Of a stretch of 8,467 nucleotides of DNA, positions 1 to 5,457 are shown piece by piece (positions within the stretch are counted from its first letter, which is position 1; every line of letters begins with the position of its first letter). Below the pieces are notes generated by a model, which saw nothing but the letters and a program-made list of their open reading frames with translations, did no database searches and had not been told where the DNA came from. A program made the position numbers and the translations under genes. Source of the DNA: Bacteroidales bacterium (GTDB taxonomy: Bacteria > Bacteroidota > Bacteroidia > Bacteroidales > Muribaculaceae); assembly GCA_900755985.1 (NCBI GenBank), contig CAAEIL010000295.1, forward strand, positions 1-8,467, given 5' to 3'.

Positions 1-296
1 AAAAGATGCGCGGGAGCCGAGGCTCGGCCGACTACAGTTCGTCGTCACCTATCATGCGCGCCATCCTCTCCAAGTGCGTCAACGAGGACCTCTGCCACGT
101 CATGCCGCTCATCAAAGCCCCCACACTCCTGATTTGGGGCGAAAACGACACCGCAACGCCATTGTCCGACGCCCGCCGCATCGAAAAACTCGTTCCCGGA
201 GCAGCCCTCGTCTATTTCCCCGGCTGCGGACACTACTCTTTCCTCGACAACCCCGTGCAGTTTGCTGCCGTACTCGACTCGTTTCTGCGCAGCTGA
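1..296 (+). CDS. alpha/beta hydrolase, C-terminal part (5' end outside window)
   Basis: The reading frame is open to the left edge (first whole codon at 3-5) and stops at 294-296, so only about the last 97 residues of a larger protein are visible. The C-terminal half of an alpha/beta-hydrolase fold is recognisable: a hydrophobic strand (PTLLIWGEND) followed by the acid of the catalytic triad, Asp at codon 147-149 in GENDTATPL. Then comes the catalytic histidine at codon 231-233 in GCGHYSFLD, and a final helix with the usual pattern (F..vl..FL). The nucleophile-elbow serine would lie upstream and cannot be checked. The ATG at 6 is an internal Met, not a credible start for this fold. The next gene starts 36 bp downstream on the same strand, suggesting an operon with the MurF-like and Ddl genes. 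The substrate is unknown; an envelope or peptidoglycan-related ester or amide is only a guess from context. Confidence 0.85.
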   Translation, partial: KMRGSRGSADYSSSSPIMRAILSKCVNEDLCHVMPLIKAPTLLIWGENDTATPLSDARRIEKLVPGAALVYFPGCGHYSFLDNPVQFAAVLDSFLRS

Positions 297-332
297 CATA
301 TCCCGCCACCGTGACATAACAATATACCAATC

Positions 333-1925
333 ATGTTACTGATACTTTCAAGCATAAGCTGCATACTTATCACCTTCGGCCTCGGTTGCGAACTGCGCCG
401 CGACCTTATGATGCTTCAGCAGAACTCCTACCGCTACGAGCGCTACATGCGATGGATACGTGTCTCCGGCGACACGACAAGCATCTCGCGCCTGTTGGCC
501 ATCGTCATCTTCATGCTGGGCATCTGCGGACTGCACCTCGAGCTGTTCGCCCTCGCCGCCACGTCCCTCTTCGCCATTGTCCGCTCGTACCGCCTGCTGA
601 CCGCGCGTTACAAGAAGCCTCTTGTCATGACCGCGCGTGCAAAACGCATCTTCGCCACTGACATCGTGCTCTGCGCACTTGTAGTCACGGCTGCTATATG
701 GATTTTCCGCAGCAGCCCCGAACCGGCCACATCGGTAGCTACCTTCACCCTGCTCGGCCTTTACTGTCTGTCTCACGTAGTCACACTCGGCGCCAATCTG
801 GTACTGCAACCCGTCGAGCGTTCTATCAACCGACGCTTCTACCGCGCCGCACAGCAACGCCTGCAATCCATGCCACAGCTACGAATTATCGGCATCACAG
901 GCAGTTATGGCAAAACATCGACCAAGCACTATCTGCACCGCATACTTTCCGAACAGTTCGATACGCTCATGACACCTGGTAGCTTCAACACCACTCTTGG
1001 CGTCGTGCGCACCATAAACGAATACCTCAAGCCTTACAACGAAGTGTTCATTGTCGAAATGGGCGCCAAGCAGCGCGGCGATGTCGCCGAGATTTGCGAA
1101 CTCGTTCACCCCTCGATAGGCATCGTCACCGCCGTTGGCCCGCAGCATCTCGAGTCGTTCCACACTATCGAGAACGTCCGAGATACCAAGTTCGAGCTTG
1201 TCGACTCACTCCCCGCCGACGGACTCGCCGTAGTCAACGACGACTTCGAAATGATAGCCACACGCGACATTACCAACACACGCGCCGTCCGATATGCCGT
1301 GCGCAATACCGCCGGTGCACAATTCGTCGCCGAGGATATCGTCTACTCGCCCACCGGAACTCAGTTTGCCGTCCGCGGTCCCGAAGGCTTCGAACTGCTT
1401 GTCGAGACGCGCCTTGTCGGACGATGCAATATCTCCAACCTGCTTGCGGCCATAGTCGTAGCACTCGAATTGGGCATGAGCGCCGAGCGCATACGCTACG
1501 CCGTCAGTCAGATTGAGCAAGTCGAACACCGTCTGTCGGTCAAGCGTACTCCCGCAGGCGTCACCATACTCGACGATGCCTTCAACTCCAACCCATCGGG
1601 CTCGGCAATGGCCCTCGAAGTTCTGGCCATGATGAAGAACGGACGCCGTATCGTCATCACCCCCGGCATGATAGAGCTCGGGGACCGGCAGGAAGAGCTC
1701 AACTACCAGTTCGGACGCAGCATAGCCACCTCGGCCGACATAGCCATGGTCGTCGGACACTACAACCGCGAAGCCATAGTCAGCGGTATACATGACGGAG
1801 GCATGGACGACAACGCCGTGCTCACATTCGACAGCTTCGCCCAGGCTCAGCAACACCTCAACAGCATAGTCCGCAAGGGCGACACCGTACTCTACGAGAA
1901 CGACCTTCCCGACACCTTCAAATAA
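333..1925 (+). CDS. membrane-anchored MurF-type Mur ligase
   Basis: A 530-residue ATP-dependent amide ligase of the Mur family, predicted to attach D-Ala-D-Ala to a peptidoglycan stem peptide at the cytoplasmic membrane face. Residues 1-160 contain about four hydrophobic segments (near 1-18, 52-83, 106-126, 134-158). The Mur central domain follows, with P-loop GITGSYGKTS at 187-196, EMG at 242-244, GPQHLESF at 269-276 and VND at 301-303. Lys286 in RDTKFE fits the carbamylated-lysine position. NISNLLAA (366-373) and EHRL (398-401) lead into the C-terminal domain. DDAFNSNPSG (414-423) and GMIELG (445-450) are MurF-type signatures rather than MurC, MurD or MurE ones. Oddity: ordinary MurF has a soluble UDP-MurNAc-binding domain of roughly 80-100 residues before the P-loop, and here membrane segments occupy that place. 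ATG 333 starts directly before the first hydrophobic segment; no Shine-Dalgarno is visible. The ddl gene follows after 36 bp. I leave murF unassigned because a second canonical copy may exist elsewhere. Confidence 0.88.
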   Translation: MLLILSSISCILITFGLGCELRRDLMMLQQNSYRYERYMRWIRVSGDTTSISRLLAIVIFMLGICGLHLELFALAATSLFAIVRSYRLLTARYKKPLVMTARAKRIFATDIVLCALVVTAAIWIFRSSPEPATSVATFTLLGLYCLSHVVTLGANLVLQPVERSINRRFYRAAQQRLQSMPQLRIIGITGSYGKTSTKHYLHRILSEQFDTLMTPGSFNTTLGVVRTINEYLKPYNEVFIVEMGAKQRGDVAEICELVHPSIGIVTAVGPQHLESFHTIENVRDTKFELVDSLPADGLAVVNDDFEMIATRDITNTRAVRYAVRNTAGAQFVAEDIVYSPTGTQFAVRGPEGFELLVETRLVGRCNISNLLAAIVVALELGMSAERIRYAVSQIEQVEHRLSVKRTPAGVTILDDAFNSNPSGSAMALEVLAMMKNGRRIVITPGMIELGDRQEELNYQFGRSIATSADIAMVVGHYNREAIVSGIHDGGMDDNAVLTFDSFAQAQQHLNSIVRKGDTVLYENDLPDTFK

Positions 1926-1961
1926 CGCAACACCAAATACAAAGCAAAATACAGCACCACA

Positions 1962-3149
1962 ATGAAAACCAACGTAGCAGTATTCTTCGGCGGTCGCTCC
2001 ACCGAACACGAAATATCGGTAATCTCGGCCTCGCAGGCCATGAACGCCATAGACCACGAGCGATTCGACGTCACTCCGGTTTACATCAGCAAACAAGGAC
2101 GATGGTACACCGGCGACGCCCTGCTCGACCTTACCAACTACCGCGACATGCCACGCCTGCTCGACAAATGCACCGAAGTGTACATGCGCCCCGAATTTGG
2201 CGACTACAACCTTTACTCGGCAACCAAATCACGCTTCAGCGCCGGGCCTAAAGTCATGGCCGCACTCGACGTAGTCATTCCCGTGCTCCATGGCGCCAAC
2301 GGCGAGGACGGTGTCTTTCAAGGCATCATGACTGCCACCGGAATACCTTTTGCAGGTTGCGATGTCTTGTCATCGGCCAATGGCATGGACAAAATCACAA
2401 TGAAGATGATACTCCGCTCCGAGGGAATCCCCGTTGTAGACTACGTTTGGTTCACCGACAAACAATGGTTCAAAGAGCGTCAGCAGCTCATCGAGCGCAT
2501 CGAACAGCAAATCGGCTACCCCGTCATCGTCAAGCCCGCCAATCTGGGCTCGAGCGTAGGAATCGGCCGCGCCGACAACCGCGAACGTCTCATCGAGCGC
2601 ATCGACGACGCCCAGCATTACTCGTCGCGCATCATCGTCGAACATCTGGTCGAACAGCTGCAAGAAATCAACTGCTCGGTACTCGGCGACTGCGACGACT
2701 ACGAAACTTCGGTCCTCGAAGAGCCCATAAAATCGGGCGAAATCCTCTCGTACCAAGATAAATACATGGGCGGGACAAAAGGCGCCAAAGGCATGCAGGC
2801 CTCGGCAAAACGCATACCCGCCGAGCTGCCCGAACAACTGACCAAGCGCATACAGTTCCTCGCGGGCGAGACTTTCCGCGTACTTTCGTGCAACGGCGTC
2901 AGCCGCGTCGACGTCATCGTCGACCGTGCCGACGGGCAAGTCTACGTCAACGAAATCAACACCATTCCCGGCTCGCTGTCGTTTTACCTTTGGGAAGCAA
3001 GTGGCATCAGCTTCGATAAACTCATGGAGCGCCTTGTCGCCCTCGCCCTCAAACGCAAACGCGAAATCGAGCACAAGACATTCTCGTTTGACCAGAACAT
3101 CTTCGCCATGGGCGGAGGCACCAAAGGCACCAAAGGCGTAAAAGCCTGA
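1962..3149 (+). CDS. ddl: D-alanine--D-alanine ligase
   Basis: A cytoplasmic ATP-grasp enzyme joining two D-alanines into the dipeptide used by MurF. At 395 residues it is somewhat longer than the usual 300-375. Visible marks are GGRSTEHEIS at 10-19 (first D-Ala site), HGANGEDG at 110-117, DKITMK at 143-148 and the ATP-grasp lysine in VKPANLGSSVG (190-200). The omega-loop YQDKY at 264-268 has Lys267 and Tyr268 where E. coli DdlB has Lys215 and Tyr216. SRVDV (314-318) and the Mg/phosphate motif NEINTIPGS (330-338) follow. The retained Tyr favours D-Ala-D-Ala over a VanA-type D-Ala-D-Lac product. Oddities are GSLSFYLWE after the Mg motif, where DdlB has a different second-D-Ala pocket (Tyr342 in place of Ser281 by ungapped alignment), and a C-terminal tail of about 25 residues ending in Gly/Thr/Lys repeats. 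It lies 36 bp after the MurF-like gene and is probably co-transcribed. A terminator hairpin follows 35 bp after the stop. Confidence 0.93.
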   Translation: MKTNVAVFFGGRSTEHEISVISASQAMNAIDHERFDVTPVYISKQGRWYTGDALLDLTNYRDMPRLLDKCTEVYMRPEFGDYNLYSATKSRFSAGPKVMAALDVVIPVLHGANGEDGVFQGIMTATGIPFAGCDVLSSANGMDKITMKMILRSEGIPVVDYVWFTDKQWFKERQQLIERIEQQIGYPVIVKPANLGSSVGIGRADNRERLIERIDDAQHYSSRIIVEHLVEQLQEINCSVLGDCDDYETSVLEEPIKSGEILSYQDKYMGGTKGAKGMQASAKRIPAELPEQLTKRIQFLAGETFRVLSCNGVSRVDVIVDRADGQVYVNEINTIPGSLSFYLWEASGISFDKLMERLVALALKRKREIEHKTFSFDQNIFAMGGGTKGTKGVKA

Positions 3150-3184
3150 GCCCACACCTTCCACACCAATAAGCACGTACCATA

Positions 3185-3214
3185 AAGCGGGGCATCCTTA
3201 CGGATGCTCCGCTT
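3185..3214 (+). terminator. terminator hairpin ending the murF-like/ddl operon
   Basis: A 13-bp stem (3185-3197 pairs with 3202-3214, one G-U pair) encloses the 4-nt loop TTAC. On the plus strand it is followed by a T-rich but interrupted tract (TATGTTTGTTAT), so it fits an intrinsic terminator for the plus-strand operon. On the minus strand the stem is followed by TTATGG. Because the DUF3127 gene converges on this spot, it may also stop read-through from the other side. The stem is strong; the weak U tract is the main doubt. Confidence 0.65.
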
Positions 3215-3241
3215 ATGTTTGTTATCAATATAAGACACGCA

Positions 3242-3260
3242 GCCAGCGTTATACGCTGGC
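3242..3260 (-). terminator. possible terminator hairpin after the DUF3127 gene
   Basis: A perfect 8-bp inverted repeat (GCCAGCGT at 3242-3249, ACGCTGGC at 3253-3260, 3-nt loop) lies 9 bp beyond the stop codon of the minus-strand gene. No run of T follows on the minus strand (TGCGTGTCTTAT), so efficiency as an intrinsic terminator is doubtful. It may act together with the larger hairpin at 3185-3214, or protect the 3' end of the mRNA. Confidence 0.4.
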
Positions 3261-3269
3261 GCACAAGAA

Positions 3270-3689
3270 TTAGAACGGCAGGTCGTCGGCAGCCTCGGCA
3301 GGTGCAGGAGGCGGCGGGAATGCTCCGGGAGCAGGTGCTGTAGCCGCAGGTGCAGCGGGTGCAGCGGCAGGTGCTGATGCGCCATACTGAGGCTGAGGTA
3401 TAGCTGTACCCTGACCGGGCGAATTTGGGTCTTCAACTTTCCATCCACGTATGCTTGTGAACCAACGGCCATTGTACTCGCGACTCTCAATGTCGAAGAA
3501 CAACTTTATGGTTTGGCCCACTTGAAGAGGATATTGGTCGGCACGGTCACCGAAAAAATCGAAAAACACCTGACGCGGATAGTTCTCAAGTGTCTCAAGG
3601 ACATACTCACGTTTTTTCCAGGGATTGCCTGCTTTCGAGACGCCTGACACTTCGGGCAGCGCATGTATAATTTTGCCTACTATTTCCAT
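3270..3689 (-). CDS. DUF3127 family protein with SSB-like acidic tip
   Basis: A 139-residue cytoplasmic protein with no signal peptide or membrane segment. Residues 1-86 match the DUF3127 family as I remember it: MEIVGKII at the start, a GVSKAGNPWKKREYVLET block, FFDFFGD, and IESREYNGRWFTSIRGWKVE spread over 67-86. The pattern of alternating short beta strands resembles an OB fold (inference). Residues about 90-133 form a low-complexity Pro/Ala/Gly linker. The protein ends AADDLPF, the same form as the C-terminal peptide by which SSB proteins dock DNA-repair and replication partners. Domain, flexible linker and acidic tip together mirror SSB architecture, although the N-terminal domain is not the ordinary SSB domain. 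The biochemical role is not known to me. The start ATG is supported by the family N-terminus. It stands alone with its own upstream promoter-like sequence. Confidence 0.88.
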   Translation of the reverse strand: MEIVGKIIHALPEVSGVSKAGNPWKKREYVLETLENYPRQVFFDFFGDRADQYPLQVGQTIKLFFDIESREYNGRWFTSIRGWKVEDPNSPGQGTAIPQPQYGASAPAAAPAAPAATAPAPGAFPPPPAPAEAADDLPF

Positions 3690-3789
3690 CGTATATAAAT
3701 TTAATTGGTTTGAATTTCGTAATACATTACATACATATATCTTGTCACGTCGGAACTCAAAGGTTCCTCCCGGGACAGATTCGTAGCTA

Positions 3790-3820
3790 CAAATTTAGCG
3801 AATTGCCCCGAAACCGCAAA
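3790..3820 (-). promoter_or_regulatory. Bacteroidota-type promoter for the DUF3127 gene
   Basis: Read on the minus strand, TTTG (3820-3817) is followed after 19 bp by TAAATTTG (3797-3790). This matches the Bacteroidota sigma-ABfr consensus of a -33 TTTG and a -7 TAnnTTTG at normal spacing. A second TTTG at 3825-3822 is an alternative -33 box. Transcription would begin near 3783-3786, leaving a leader of about 95 nt before the ATG at 3689. The leader holds a small hairpin (5-bp stem, 3752-3756 with 3763-3767) and an A/T-rich stretch just before the start codon. The surrounding 205-bp spacer (3690-3894) is A/T-rich compared with the genes and holds no other gene that I can see. Confidence 0.55.
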
Positions 3821-3894
3821 GCAAATCTCCATTTAAAATCCGACTTCTCGCCTAAGTTAAGGTCAAAAAAGTTTCAGGTAGTAGCCGGAAAGGC

Positions 3895-5412
3895 TCAGTA
3901 CTGCAGGTAAACAAAGGGAACGAGGTCGCTCTGACGTGTCTGTATGACAAGGAAGATGATGATGCACAGAACAATAGTCTGCACCAGCAGGGGCATCGCC
4001 GTATAGCGGCGCTTAAGGCTTTCGGTCCACGACGAGGGCAGAAAATGCATAAGCAGGGCACCAAAAATGGCGACAACTATCAATAGGTAGGCTTCGACAA
4101 ACTGCGGAAGTATGTCAAAGTGGAAGTCATTGATTATCTGTGTTCCCATACTGCCGAGGCGCGTCATAGAGTCCTGAAAACTTTCCTTGAAATAGCCCAT
4201 GCGGAATATAGTGAAACCGAAGACGGTAAGGACAAATGTGATTAGGATGTTGACAAAAGTCACCGGAGCTTTGCCTTTGAGCTTTGCCGGCGCATGCCAT
4301 ACTTTGCTCAGCATTTTGTGACAGCTAAGCAGCAAGCCCTGATAACCGCCCCATATAAGGTAGAACCACGACGCGCCGTGCCAAAGGCCTCCTACTATCA
4401 TGGTTGTGAACAAGTTGAGATGTTGACGTGCCTTGCCACGTCGGTTGCCGCCCATAGGAATGTAAACGTAGTCGCGCAGCCATGTCGAAAGCGAGATGTG
4501 CCAGCGACGCCAAAACTCCGATGCGTTCTGTGACTTGAATGGCGAGCGGAAATTGTCCTTGAAACGGAAGCCGAGCAGCAGTGCAAGTCCGATAGCCATG
4601 TCCGAGTAGCCCGAAAAGTCGCAGTATATCTGAACGGTAAAACCTATCGAGCCGAGCAGGTTCTCGACGCCTGAGTATAGCGATGGATTCTCGAAAATGC
4701 GGTCGACAAAGTTGCCGCTGATGTAGTCGGCGACAATGACCTTTTTGACCAGTCCGGCCATGATGAGAAAAAGTCCCTCGGCCACCATAGCGCGTGTAGC
4801 CTGAGGGTTGGCCTTGATTTGGGGAAGCATGTCCTTGGCTCGAACGACAGGACCTGCGAGAAGAGGCGGAAAGAATGTGAGGAAGAACGTATATTGCAGG
4901 AAGTTGCGTGCTGGCTGCATCTGTCCCCGATATATGTCTACCATGTAGCTTATCGAGCGGAAAGTGAAGAACGAAATGCCCGCGGGGAGCACTATGTCAA
5001 GAGCGTCAAAATTGGTGCCGGTAATGTTGGCGAAGGTCTCGTATATGAGATTGAAGTACTTGAAATATACCAACATACCTATGTTGAGCACTATATTGAG
5101 CAGCACTATCGACCGACGCCAGAATCGCCGTTTCGTATGTCCGAGCAACATGCCCAGACAGTAGTCACTGACACACACACCAAGGAGTATGAAACAGTAC
5201 TCGGCGCTCGATTTGTAATAGAAGTAGAGCGAAAAGAGTATGACGAATATCATCTTGGCGTTTTGCCAGCGCCGCATAGCCTGATATATTACCAGGAAAA
5301 CGGCAAACAGCAGCATGAACATACCCGAGTTGAACAGCAGGGGGTTGTTCTTATCAAAAAGGAGAAGTTGTTTGAGGGCTTCGGGGTCGAAACCGTCGAA
5401 AAACTGGTGCAT
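3895..5412 (-). CDS. MBOAT-family membrane O-acyltransferase (AlgI-like)
   Basis: A 505-residue polytopic inner-membrane protein of the MBOAT family, close in layout and length to AlgI, DltB and PatA, which move acyl (usually acetyl) groups across the membrane for polymer O-acylation. Family landmarks in order are PAGISFFTFRSISYMVDIYRG at 143-163, FFPPLLAGPVVRAKDM at 180-195 and QIYCDFSGYSDMAIG at 261-275. NASEFWRRWHISLSTWLRDY (296-315) carries conserved His305. GGLWHGASW (341-349) carries His345, the invariant catalytic histidine of the family. Many hydrophobic helices flank these, from about 31-45 to 475-491. Both key histidines are present, so the enzyme should be active. The start ATG lies 45 bp after the stop of the upstream SGNH gene with no promoter between, so it is the third gene of that operon. 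The acceptor polymer cannot be read from this sequence; capsule, O-antigen, exopolysaccharide or peptidoglycan are all possible. Confidence 0.93.
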   Translation of the reverse strand: MHQFFDGFDPEALKQLLLFDKNNPLLFNSGMFMLLFAVFLVIYQAMRRWQNAKMIFVILFSLYFYYKSSAEYCFILLGVCVSDYCLGMLLGHTKRRFWRRSIVLLNIVLNIGMLVYFKYFNLIYETFANITGTNFDALDIVLPAGISFFTFRSISYMVDIYRGQMQPARNFLQYTFFLTFFPPLLAGPVVRAKDMLPQIKANPQATRAMVAEGLFLIMAGLVKKVIVADYISGNFVDRIFENPSLYSGVENLLGSIGFTVQIYCDFSGYSDMAIGLALLLGFRFKDNFRSPFKSQNASEFWRRWHISLSTWLRDYVYIPMGGNRRGKARQHLNLFTTMIVGGLWHGASWFYLIWGGYQGLLLSCHKMLSKVWHAPAKLKGKAPVTFVNILITFVLTVFGFTIFRMGYFKESFQDSMTRLGSMGTQIINDFHFDILPQFVEAYLLIVVAIFGALLMHFLPSSWTESLKRRYTAMPLLVQTIVLCIIIFLVIQTRQSDLVPFVYLQY

Positions 5413-5457
5413 GGGACTATTGCGAAAAAATGGGTAAAACCTTAGGCGAGTAGCACC

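Noticed and set aside
333..1925. MurT-like or folylpolyglutamate-type ligase instead of MurF type
   Set aside because: The DDAFNSNP and GMIELG motifs are MurF-type, no zinc-ribbon cysteines of MurT are seen, and no GatD-like gene is adjacent.
1206..2096. Long open frame on the minus strand opposite the MurF-like and ddl genes
   Set aside because: It is antisense to two genes with clear family motifs, spans their junction, and its translation shows no recognisable domain. It arises from the strong C/G codon bias of the real genes.
1962..3149. VanA-type D-Ala-D-lactate ligase (glycopeptide resistance)
   Set aside because: The omega loop keeps the Lys-Tyr pair of D-Ala-D-Ala ligases, and there is no vanH- or vanX-like neighbour.
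2370..3176. Minus-strand open frame of 268 codons opposite ddl
   Set aside because: It is a mirror of the ddl codon pattern, rich in Asp/Ala/Val/Phe with no motif, and ddl is certain.
3150..3269. CRISPR-like or small RNA content in the convergent gap
   Set aside because: Only two unrelated hairpins are present, both placed just after stop codons as expected for transcript ends. There are no repeated units.
3865..3895. Possible terminator after the MBOAT gene (4-bp stem 3883-3886/3892-3895, then T6 on the minus strand)
   Set aside because: The stem is only 4 bp, overlaps the stop codon, and the T run begins 12 nt away, too weak for an intrinsic terminator call.
3710..3910. Small plus-strand open frame of 66 codons in the spacer upstream of the DUF3127 gene
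   Set aside because: It overlaps the likely minus-strand promoter and leader and the end of the MBOAT gene, has no recognisable domain, and has no promoter of its own that I can see.
4819..5445. Plus-strand open frame of 208 codons opposite the MBOAT gene
   Set aside because: The minus-strand MBOAT motifs run through this stretch. The plus-strand product is charged and low in information, with no family resemblance.
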